Assembly (NCBI RefSeq): GCF_017562075.2
Contig: NC_054082.1
Location: 3,218,550 to 3,282,549 of the forward strand
Length of the DNA: 64,000 bases
Origin: Anopheles merus
Taxonomy: Eukaryota > Arthropoda > Insecta > Diptera > Culicidae
Reading direction: 5' to 3'
Positions within the stretch are counted from its first letter, which is position 1, and each line of letters starts with the position of its first letter. Made by a program: the position numbers and the translations under genes. This document shows, piece after piece, positions 35,507-46,371 of the stretch. Under the pieces are notes generated by a model. That model was not told where the DNA came from, did not search any database, and was given only the letters and a program-made list of their open reading frames with translations.

Positions 35507-38500
35507 CGGATACATAGACGGACCACAGTGCCTGGGAATGGCAGGAAAATCCCGCCAACGAGTCTCGTCGCTGCCGTAGCAACAGCATCCATCCTTCATG
35601 TAGGAGTGAGACGACGTTCCCCAAAGGATCCGAGGGGGTTTTGTAAAGTAGTGCAGGCGACGAACGACACAAGTGTTTGTGTGTGTGCGATACTGCACTG
35701 TACGCGTAGTATGTTTATGAAGGATGGTGCAATGTAGAATGTTCCGCCAGTGTCACAGTATCCTTCGGCCTGCCTGGGAGCTGGTACAGCGTCGCTCCAT
35801 ACAACCTGTCATCACTCAGGGAAAACACGCTGCAATAAAAAAGGAACTGATTGTACGTCGAAACATGGAAAGGAACAGGATTTGGTTGTGAAAAGAGACA
35901 CAAAGGACAGAAGTGGTTGCTGCGGCGTTCGATGGAATAGGAAAATCGAAGCTGTGAACCTCCTGCTGGGAAATCAGGTTGTCCGCAAAGTGTGTTGCGT
36001 ATCGTCGTGTGCGTGCTTGTGAGTGTTGTTTGTCCATTACTTTCTTATCGTTCCGTTGTGACCCACAAAAGTGTACAAAAATAGTAAGAAAACGTAATCT
36101 TTTGACGCTCAACCAGCTGTAAAAGTTAACAAAACCAGTGTGTAGTGCGTTTCCTCCACGGTCCGGGGAGTACGGTGAATAGATCAAAGTGGTCGTGTCG
36201 CATTGTCAAGGATACTGCGACTCTGCATCGTACGCAGATGGTGGCATAAAAGGGCTGTGACAGGGAGTGACAGTGTAGCGGAAAAGCGGGAGTCTGTGGC
36301 TACCATCCTGCGTCGTACGAGTGTACCCAGGCTCGCGTACACTGAAATGAATACGGATACCATTGCATGCATAGGTGTGTAAGGATGTTTTTCTTTTTTT
36401 TTTTTTGTTCCTTAAAAAACGGGGATATTTCTCTCTCTCTGAGTGTTTGTGTCCTCGCAGTTGCGGTTTGAGTACAATCGGGCAGAAATTGGGACGAAAA
36501 GAAAACACCCCAGAGAAGAAAGAGGAGATTGTTAGTGGTTTTTGTTCAATTTCATGGTATTATTTTTTGCCTTTTTTGTTATCATTTTAGACCTGTAATT
36601 GATTCGTTGTTATCAATCGATTAATTTCATCGTTTATATTATCCCACCAAAACAATCCTCGCTTATTGAAAAGTCCCCTTTGGGAGACTATTCTGCAGCA
36701 GGACAGTTAATCTTGATTAACCTCGCTCTAAAGAAATACAATGACAAATTCGCAATTCGTTTTGCGGACTTGATTAGTTGTTTAACAATTCATACCCTTT
36801 GCTGCGCCGCCACATCGCAAGTGATTGAACGGAGCAATCTTATCCCCCTCCAACCAAGTGCCAATTCCGTGATACTGTCCGCTCAAGTTGGAGAGCTCGT
36901 ACGGTTTACATCCCATCCCGAGCGCCTTCTTCCCAGTCGTCCCAGACAACGGAATATAAAAGACAGTGTATCCTCACCCGGTCGGACGCCATTTGTAAGT
37001 AATGCAATTTGGATGTCTTGCTGTCGGAGTACACACTGGCAGGAGGCCGACAGTGTGGCTCTAGAGTTTCTACCTTCCAGTACGAAATTGGCCCTCTCGG
37101 TTCGCTGGGAAATTGATTATTCATGTCTAGCTGACGGTTGTTGCTGGGAGGGGAAGGGGGGGCAGGGGAGATGTTGGGATCCGGACCCGGTAGGCGAATA
37201 GTGGGCAGAGTGTAAACTCAAAAACTAATGATACTGTCTAGTGAATCTGTAGAAAGGTCGTCCATTTGTTACGTCTCACTTCACCCGCACAGAGCGCGCG
37301 ACCATGAAGTTGAAGGTTTGAATTTGGTATTAATAATTCACAATAATTGCGCAAAGAATTATGGGCCTCGCGCCTAAAGAAATATGGAACTCATTTTGGA
37401 AGAAAAACGGAAAAATACAATCAAAACTTTCAAACAACTTTTCGGTAAGGCAAATTTGTCCGATTTTCTAAAGCTTTAGTTAACTTTGCACAGCAAGCGT
37501 GTCGTTTACTGGAAAGCCGGGCATTGTTTGTACTTCCAGTAAATTATCCTTGCCGGTGGGAACACTACGTGACTTTTTTGGTTTCTCAGTTTGCCAACCC
37601 TTAGGGGTGTTCCAGTTTTTAATTCCCGGTAATTACAATTCTTGCATGTTGTGCTTACAACAGACAAGAGGGGTTTTTTACAAGAGCAACAGCAGATGGT
37701 AAACTAACCCCCTTTTACCCATTCTTTTTAATCTTTTAAGAAGAAAACATGCTTGTCGATAGCAGCAACCGAAAAAGCTCAAAGCCAAATGGTCGATAAT
37801 TCAGAACGACCTTTAGCGGAGTTTGATGTTTCCAGCTCTACCCCGGGGGCTAATCATGTCCTCGGTGAAACGTTCCCAACAAGCTGCCATCCTTCATACT
37901 CTCTTCTAAAGAAGGAAGGAAAAAACAACTTTCCAGCACTTTTAAATTATTTGTAGAATGTTCGAGGGAATCGCTGTAAGTAAAAGTTTTGCTTGTACCA
38001 AAAAAAAAAAACACCAAAGTGAGAATTATGTTCACTTTTAATATTGAAAATTATTCCCATTAAAGCCCCGTGCCCGCGCTTTCTCGTGCGGGCATCTGGC
38101 GTCTATTGATTGTTGCACAACACCAAGCACAATCCCCTTCGTACTTAGTGGCACGTCTTCGGGAGCAAACGGCTCAAAGTTTCCTCAAATTCGCATTGTT
38201 CTATGTTGAACGCCTCTCGAGCTGAAGCATTCTAATTAGATTACTTCCGCACGCGATATCGTTCGCTTCGACAGCGGTCTTTACAGTGCGAAAAAGTGCC
38301 AACGATGGAGAATGGATGTTAGCATTTCCGAGAAGTCCCGGTCTCGGGCTGAAGAGCTAACATGAGCTCCCGGAGTCGACTTTTGCACCCGGCGACCTTA
38401 AATGCGGTGACCGGCTGGGAGGAGATAGCAAGATGGAACACCACTTTCCACGAATCTGCGCCTTATTGGCTGGCTTCTTGAGTTGTCTGTTGGCTTGATT

Positions 38501-38649
38501 GAACGCTAACAGTGTCGTTGGAGGTGCTTTGTTTGTTGTTTATCGAAAATAAATTGCGTTTAAAGTCCTTGTTTAAACACGGTTTGCGTGAGTTGCGTTT
38601 TGCAATTCAATGAGAGATTCGCTTGTATGAATAAATGATTGCTCTTTCG

Positions 38650-38674
38650 CCCCCCCCCCCCCCCCCCCCCCCCC
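38650..38674. repeat. Poly-C tract, 25 residues
   Basis: A run of 25 C on the + strand in otherwise AT-rich intergenic DNA. Its true length is uncertain because such runs are prone to sequencing and replication slippage. Confidence 0.9.
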
Positions 38675-39969
38675 AAAATGTCTTCTCCAACTCTTTAGCT
38701 CTTCTCATAAAGTGAATTGAATGAGTTTTTTTAATGCAAACACTTTTCAGATCATAGGACGAGGGTTCATCTACCAAGGCAATGGTCTATTTAAGTGATC
38801 CTCAATCCGGAACATTTCCACCTTCAAAAATAACAACTTTCACCATCCATTACTCATCCCAACCAATTCAATTATTGGAATGGAAGTGTGTTTTAATTAC
38901 CTCGCTTATTTTCCATTCAACCAAAGTGGATGATATCAAAGGGATTAAGCCTAAGATAACACGGCACCGACGGGCATGACGAACCAATGTTGACACAGCT
39001 TGATACATCGCTACCAAAAGCAATGTTTTATGAAAATCAATGCGAATCAACCAACTGAGTGGTTGCGCATGTAGTGGAATAAGAAGACACTTTTAATTAG
39101 CCTGCAAACACAGTTCAACGCTTATCAGACATCTATCATTGCAGCAGCGTGGGCACTACACGTTGACGTCTTTGCAAATATGGCAATGATCTAAAGTAGT
39201 GATTTAAGGGAAAATAATTTCAAGAATTGTGTGTGCGTGTGTGTGCGCGAATTTTCCATCCCACTGATGGAACGCTCGTTGCGCGGGTGGTAATTTGCAT
39301 AGCAGAATGTGACTGTGCGAACCAACCATTCACCTAAGACCGATTCATGGTATCGCTAGTGGTTGGTGTTGTCGACTTTCTTTGGGTGTCTACGGTCGGT
39401 CGCCGGCCTTATCCGGCGGATGTTCCAGCAACGCCGATAGTCAATGACCCACTGTGTACGCAACTGTGTACGAGTCAGTGTACTTGCACTTGCTCTGCTT
39501 GTCGCATTAAGCGGAATAATTGACGTGTGAAAAGCTGTTTAGCTACATTACCACAGACCGTTGAACTGGGGCGATGAATGCAGCGTGCTGTTGCGGCAAT
39601 CATTCGTTAAAGACTAGGCGTCTCCATGGACGACCGGGCTGCTCCATAATCCTTCCTGCCCTGAGGCTTGAGGTTCTTCCACGGATTACTAAGACAATTG
39701 CGGTACGAAGCACGAAACGTGATCAAGCTTTAGCAGCGAAACGTTTCTTCTGGAACACAAACACGGCGATACAATCGTACTTTCCAGAAAATTGTCTCCC
39801 ACGGAAAATGTGTACACGGGGACGTATTTGGAAGCGTGTTGAGATATTTGCAAATAAATTACGCTCACGTGGGCGGGCGAACCGGGAAAAATAAACAAGC
39901 GCACACCAACCGGTGGAAAGGATGGTAAAATTTGTGGCCGTTGTTATTGACATTACATCTCCATGCACA

Positions 39970-39986
39970 AACACACACACACACAC
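39970..39986. repeat. CA microsatellite
   Basis: About eight CA units in the region upstream of the UNC93-like gene. Confidence 0.85.
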
Positions 39987-41656
39987 GCCGGAGAAACATT
40001 CCCGCGTTCCCCAAACTCTTTGCTTCGAAAACTGTACGACGTTGGCACGTGGCTGGGGCGGTCCGTATTTCATTTAGCGTGCGCGATGATTTGCATGAAT
40101 GTGAATTGTTGGCGGCTTATGCAAAAATAGACAAATGGTAAAGATGCCTACCGAGAGCCTGGCTCGTAGGAGTTGCTAGAAAAAGGATCTCATATTTATT
40201 GGTTCATGAAAATGACAGATTTCTTTCGCCCGCGTCACAGCGTCGTCGTGCTGTTATGATACTGGTGGACGAAATGGAGCGCGTTTCATTGTGTGCCTGA
40301 TGCTGATGCTTTATGTTATGTTATGGCTCTTTGTGTCCTTTTTATTAGGTTGGTAGGTTAACGTAAACAACGTATCATTTGCCCGTTTGTCCGCAACAAA
40401 ACAATAGCATGCTCCCAAGGAAGAGCATTTGGTGTGTGTGTGTTGAAGAAATGCAACTGATCTCTTACAGCAGGGCAATGAAAATAATGCCTTCAAGCGG
40501 AGTATTACGTTACTGAATGCCTTCGTTGGAGGTTACCGGTGTGGGTTGGACTCGTTGGACTGCCAAATCCTACACCAAACACCAAACCCGAACCACACGA
40601 TGCTAAAGACAGCCATCCCAAACCATCCAAGCAATCAGCGCGCCAAGCCGGATGTGCTCTGATGTTGCCAGGGTGATTAAAAAACTTTCGCCCGGACGTG
40701 GGAGGAGAGCTGTGCTAGACGGGGAGATGACATTTCACAACCGGGCCTGTCACACGCTCGCTGCCAGCTGCCTAATACCTGTTGTTCCGCAGTTCCGCAA
40801 GCAGGGAAAACTTTGCACCCGGAAACACTTGCCGGGCTTTGTGAGGCAGCTGAAGCAGTTCGTTTCCATGGCGATAGCTTTTGCTGTCTTCTCTAGTGCC
40901 GCTGCCACACGTAAATTCGTTGAATCATGGCATAGTTGATGCTTGTGCAAGTGCATTTTGCATGAGACATTATGGAACGGAAGGAACATTCTGGAACCGA
41001 TTCTGGCACGACCGACAATAATAATTTTCAACGGAATGGTGCTGTGGCTACCAATTTCAGGGTCAGCCGTATCCGTAATGGGACTCTCCCACAGTCGGCA
41101 GTGTTGGTGGATGGAGGTGCACTCTATGGTGCTCTGTGGTGGCTATTTCTGGGAACGCGCTGAATTCAATTATTGAGCATCATCGGCCTACGGTAAAATA
41201 GCTCCACATGTTTCGAGGAACGGACACATTATATTTCCCATTTGAAGAACAACTTTAGCTGGAAGTAGCCATTGCAACGGTTTGAGAGAAAATTGAGTTT
41301 CAGCGAGAAAATGCTCTGATTTACTTACACCCTGCTGCAGTGTTGTCGAGGAACTACCGAAGCCACAAACTGTTTTATATTCTCGGTAACTAAATCGGGT
41401 AAACACACCGTGTTCCGTTGTGGTAAGAGTGGAGTGAGTGGGCCCGCTGATTGCGTTCTGTTTTCTAGGTGTATCATTTTCCAATGGAATTCCAATTTGA
41501 TTCCAGTGTCGCTAGAACCAGAGTTCTGTTTGTGGACAACCTCATTTGCAAGCTGCGTTTCCATGGAAACGCCATGTGCAAATCTGTCAATCTGTAGACA
41601 TCAAAATTATGATTAATTTAGTCTTTCTCTCTTTCTCATTCCCTTCCTTTCCACAG

Positions 41657-41846
41657 CAAAGGAGCTGTGGGTGTAACTAACGAACGTGTGTGTGTGCATA
41701 TGTGTGTCAAGATGTAACGATGAGTGCTCCCAACAGCGCATTATAGCATTTGCAACAGTGCACGTACAGTACTTGAGACAGCAGCTCAATCTACCCAATC
41801 CAACAGGTTGCAGAAGACAGTGAACAGTCGTGCGTCGTGCGATAAG
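41657..41846 (+). other. 5'UTR part of the first coding exon, UNC93-like gene
   Basis: A strong acceptor (pyrimidine tract then CCACAG, ending at 41656) suggests that the exon carrying the start codon begins at 41657, so a non-coding exon should exist upstream. The segment has two short upstream reading frames, ATG 41700 to TAA 41717 and ATG 41720 to TAG 41746. Confidence 0.5.
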
Positions 41847-44501
41847 ATGGGCAGCTTGCCAAACTTGAGTGATCTTTCGACCGAAAAGCTGGAAAGGCGT
41901 CTGGAAGAGCGGGAACGCATCCTTGCCCGCGAACGCATCATTGAGCGTGATTTTGGCCGGGAGAAGGAATCGATTCGAACGTTGGAACGACCCGTCTTTA
42001 TCCATAAGCAAAACGTGCGTTGTTACAACCATTCCAACGTGAGTTTGGGGCAAGATTATGATTCTTTTCCCTTCTTTTGATTATACAGATTGCAGCAGCG
42101 AAGAGTATCTTTCAGCAGAAATGTCCGCCCGGCTCGAGGAAGGTGATGCGAACGCGAAGCTCTGGACAGGCGCATCACATTTGGGACGACCCGATCATAG
42201 ATGTAAGTAGTAGCGCAGCCCAGCTTCTGTCGCGATATTTCGACAGCAATTGAAGCACTCTTTTCCATTGCAGCAATACTTAAATAACTATTCGCCGGCC
42301 TCGAACCGCAGCCATCGGATCTCGGTTGGGCCAACGTTTCCCGCCACCTACCAGTTCCAGTCGTCTTCGCTCGGCAACCGACATCGGCGCGACTCGGTCA
42401 ACAGTTCCATCGGCGCGACGTCCGTGCGCAAGTTGCTGACGGTGCAGAACCGAAGCTACGGCTGTCGGCACAAGATCCCGTCGCACGTCCGCTCGAAGAT
42501 GACGAAGAACTTTATCCTGGTGGCGGTGGCGCACGGTTTCATGTGCACCGCGCTGATACCGCTCATCGTGCTGCAGGGTGCCAACTCCACCTGGTTCCAG
42601 CAGGAATCGTGGCTGGCCGCCGGTCCGGACGTTGGGTCGGGCCTGCTAAGCCTGTGCTGTGCCGTGACGGCCGGCATGAGCCTGATGACGACCAAGCTGG
42701 TGCAGCGCTTCGGGTACTCCATCGTGCTGGCGGCCAGCTACGGCGCTCTGTGTCTGTTTCTGGCCGCTCACATCTACCCGGTGCTGTTGGCCCTGGTGCC
42801 CGCATACCTGCTGCTCGGCATGTTTCTCGGCCCTTCCGTCATCTGCAAGCAAGCGCTGCTGGTGTCGATGGCGGGCAAGCTGAGCTGCTCGCAGCCCGAA
42901 TGTGGAGGAACCAGCACGGCCGGTGCCAATGCGGACAGCTACGACGATCATCGGTTAATATGCAGCCGGCAGGAGCAGGTTCGTCGCCTGGGACGTTGGT
43001 TCCGAGCGGCGGGAGACTTTGGCATGATAGTCGGCACCATCGTGGCTGCGTTTGTGCTGACGTGCGCCTCCGGATCGAACCGGATTGGCTGTTACTACAT
43101 CACGAGTCTCGGTCCGCCGGTCCCAAATGCGGCACTCACGGGAACACTGAACGGAACGATGGCAACGTACAATGGATCGCACACCGACCAGCCCGCGGAC
43201 GGTGGATTGCCACTGTACCGAGACATGCTTATGTCATTGCCCGAGGCGACGGAACAGCTCCAACCAACCGACACGCCAAAAATCCCAACGACCGCAACAA
43301 CCACAACGACAACGACCACAACGACTGAGAGCACAAAACTCAGCAAGCCCACTCCTTCGATGCCGACTCTACGCGAAACGATGTACTTTCTGTACAACAT
43401 CCGGCTGCCCGATCCGACCGGCAACGGTGACGAAGGGTTCCACCCGGCCAGCACATCGACCGGTCCACCGGGTGGTGCCGGGGGTGCCGAGGATCCGGCG
43501 GGCCAGTTGATGGACCGGTTTCCGTACAGCATGTTCCAGACGAACGACTACGGCGAGCGCATCTGTGGCTCCCATCTGTGCCCGGTGTGGGACAGGAACG
43601 TGCCGATCAACAGCAGCGCGCTGGAGAATCAGCTCAAGCTGCGGGGCTACACGGGTGCGACACCGCTGATGGGCATCTATCTCGTGTTCGGGGTGCTGGC
43701 GTTCACGGTGACCGCGTTCACGACGGACATTGAGTTCAACGTGAAGTTTGACTCGATACGGCGCATGTCCGACACGCTGCTGTTTGCCGGACCGCTCGCC
43801 TACTTCGTCGGCACCGAGCAAGCGTACATGATGGCCGACTTTATGAAGGTGAGAAGAGGAGACGGGTGTGTGTGTGTGTGTGACCAGTCGACAGGATCGT
43901 TCATACCGTTTGTCTTGTGACTTTTTTTCATTTTAGGCCTTTGTTGCCTGCGAACTAGGCCCGAACAGTGTGGCGGGCGTGCTGATCGGCATGGGTGTGA
44001 TGCAGCTGATAGCCGCCTGTACCCTGAGCATGCTGCTGAGACACACCAAGCGGGTAGTAGTGATCGGTAGGTATTGTGCATGTCTCCACACACAATGGAT
44101 GGGAGTTCGTTTTACATTTGTGCCCTGCTTTGTTCACAGTTGCTGGCTTCATGTTTCACGCCTGTCTGCTGCTGGTTCTGCTGCGCTGGAAGCCTTCCAG
44201 GGATGATAGTGCCGTGCTGTACGTCATACCGGCAGCGTGGGGCGTTTGCAATGCCGTCTGGGAGACGCTGCTGTTTGCGCTGACTACGCTCACCCATCCG
44301 AACAAGTTCGCCGAAGTGACCTCTCCGCTGCAGGCACTGCGGTTCCTCGGGCTGGCCGTCACGTTTGCCGGCCACGGGGTGCTTTGCGAGGCGCCGAAAA
44401 TCATCATCCTCGCGATACTGCTCGTCATCTCGGTCATACCGTACACCATGCTCGAGCTGAAGCTGGAAAACCAGCGCAAAGCGCTAAAGCTCAGCTTGTG
44501 A
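41847..44501 (+). CDS. UNC93-like membrane protein
   Basis: Five coding exons: 41847-42038, 42089-42202, 42274-43848, 43937-44066 and 44140-44501. All have GT-AG borders and matching phases, giving 790 aa. Residues 1-180 are cytosolic, with a highly charged Glu/Arg helix at about 13-50. Membrane segments begin at about 181. The second half has the UNC93 hallmarks: FVGTEQAYMMADFMKAFVAC, a helix ending in LLRWKPSRDDSAVLYVIPA, then WGVCNAVWETLLFALTTL. UNC93 proteins are MFS-like. Worm UNC-93 regulates a two-pore potassium channel and mammalian UNC93B1 escorts Toll-like receptors; this paralogue's role is unknown. A long luminal loop (about 382-568) contains several N-glycosylation sequons and a run of ten Thr. 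I chose the start at 41847 because the open frame upstream lacks another in-frame ATG. Confidence 0.93.
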
Positions 44502-46310
44502 CGACTGTGTGCGCACGATTACTAATGTTTGGTGAAGCAAAAGCACTACTGAAGCTCCTGGGAACGGGGGGGAGAAGGGCGGGAGATCGATCTGCGGGAC
44601 ATGGTAGTGCTTTGCTGGCCCACAACTGTGCGAACCGAGGTAGCTTATGGAGCCATTGCTTCTCCCGGTAATCGTTGCCTGACTGCGTCGTACTTGCGTG
44701 TATCGTGGACATTGCGTGAGGGACATGTGATGTGTGGTCGTGAAAAACACCCGGAGGATCCTCGATCCTCCCACCAAACAGAGTTAACACGTAGTTACGG
44801 TCTTTAACCCATTGCCTTGGAAATTTGGTGGAAATAGACACAGTGGACAAGACATTGTTGGCCGTTCGGGGGGAACCGCGCGCACAGTAGTGCCGATCAA
44901 AAGGACTCTCTGTCTCTCTCTATCTGAAATATCTGTTCGGATGATTTAATGCGATCCTGATGCCCCCTTTGCTCTGGCCCCATAGTTGTATCAGCTAACT
45001 ATTAGCCTTCCAGCGTAGTCTAGAGAAGTTTTGCTCTCGTTGTTCTCCTGTTCTAAAGCGACCGGCTACATTTAGATCGTTGATTGCAGAGACATTGCAG
45101 AAGAAATGGCGGGAATTCCTGGACCCATCGAATCTTTCAATGTTGCTGGAATTATGAACACGAAAAGCACTCTGTGTGTGTGTGGGAGATTTCTCTTCAA
45201 ATGTTCAATCACACCTTCACCACAAACGAACCGTTGTGTAATTACAATAGTGTTTCCGCACGGCCATCGCAACGTTGTGGCCCTATTAGACTAGCGTCCC
45301 GTCGTTTTAACATCTTTCTCATGCCAAAGAATTAGGGAACGGAGTGTTTGAATGTGGACCGTGGAGCGGTGGCATTGCTAAACCATAAAAAAGTATCACA
45401 CGCTGCAGGGAAGTTTTTGAAAACGGAAGTGCTTATTGTAGCGGCTGCTCGATGGATGTTCTGACTGTGTGCCAATTGTCAACGAAACTAACAGAATCAC
45501 ATATACTTAGATGGGATGGGAGGAGTGCGTGTAGGAAATTTATACATATACTCTTAGTGGCAAACATATGCATGCAGTATATGCAACACACTTTAGGCGA
45601 AAATGCACAACAAATTACAATGCCAAACTCAAGCAGCTTCGCGCGGGTGCGGCTGTGGAGAGCACATTACAGTAGAAGCGCTGCAGTGCACTTATGGTAG
45701 TAGCTAGTAGTAGTGGTGACCAGTATTAGCCCGCTGGTGTAGTGCTGGAGTAGTGCTGGAAAATCAGCAGCAGCTCGCTTGTAACACGATGTCAAATGGG
45801 GCATGTGTGCGATGTGGGGTACTACTAGACGCAGACTAAGATATCCTACAAACAAAAAAGCAGTGCCAAAACCCGTGCCGTTTCATGTAGAGCGTGCCAC
45901 ATTCCAATCATTTTCTTGTTGGCCAAACAGTGCATAGAAAAAAGGTAGATAAAAAAAAGAAATATCAAAAACGACGATCGGTAAAAGTGTTCCAAATATC
46001 AATCAAACCCTTGGGCATAACTACTCAATAGTGCCACAATCACATCACATGTAGCCTCCCCGGAAGTCACCAGAACGCTTCGTATTACTCCCCACGGATC
46101 AGGTAGCGGTGGTTTGTAGTCCCTCTTTGTACTCAACGGCGTCCAGTGTGTCTGAGTGTGTGTGAGTGTGAGTGTGTTGGTGTGTGTGGTTGTCTGCATG
46201 TGCCCACGTCGGTAATGTTTAGTGCCATTTGATGCAAATCATTGTCAAAAAAAAGCCAAACAGTATCCTATACACACATTAACATGAATAAAGTCGAAAA
46301 GATAATCTAT
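44502..46310 (+). other. Probable 3'UTR of the UNC93-like gene
   Basis: No coding gene is visible here. The first good + strand AATAAA placed before the next gene is at 46287-46292, which would give a 3'UTR of about 1.8 kb ending some 60-80 bases from the stop codon of the convergent DHX34 gene. Confidence 0.45.
46287..46292 (+). terminator. Candidate poly(A) signal, UNC93-like gene
   Basis: Canonical AATAAA followed by an AT-rich TATATATA stretch. A variant AATATA on the opposite strand at 46345-46350 could serve DHX34. Confidence 0.45.
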
Positions 46311-46371
46311 ATATATATACATACGTAAACAGATTTTCACATTCTATATTGGTGCCACACGGTCGCCTGAT

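Larger units (their letters stand above)
27506..41656. other. Gene-poor intergenic DNA
   Basis: About 14 kb with no convincing coding gene on either strand. It holds simple repeats (CA at 31345-31364, CGA at 33055-33084, TG at 35491-35506, poly-C at 38650-38674, CA at 39970-39986), an isolated TATAAAAG at 36955-36962 and a 10-bp inverted repeat at 37505-37543. Upstream non-coding exons and enhancers of the UNC93-like gene may be here, but none could be fixed. Confidence 0.5.

Noticed and set aside
36599..37201. 200-codon open frame on the + strand
   Set aside because: It begins at a TTG, has no early ATG and no family resemblance, and crosses a TATA box and a strong donor-like site.
41724..41846. 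Upstream extension of the UNC93-like frame
   Set aside because: The extension begins at a GTG; the first in-frame ATG is 41847.
42543..43328. Long open frames overlapping the UNC93-like exon 3 in other frames and strands
   Set aside because: Shadows of a GC-rich coding exon; the true frame has family motifs and correct splicing.
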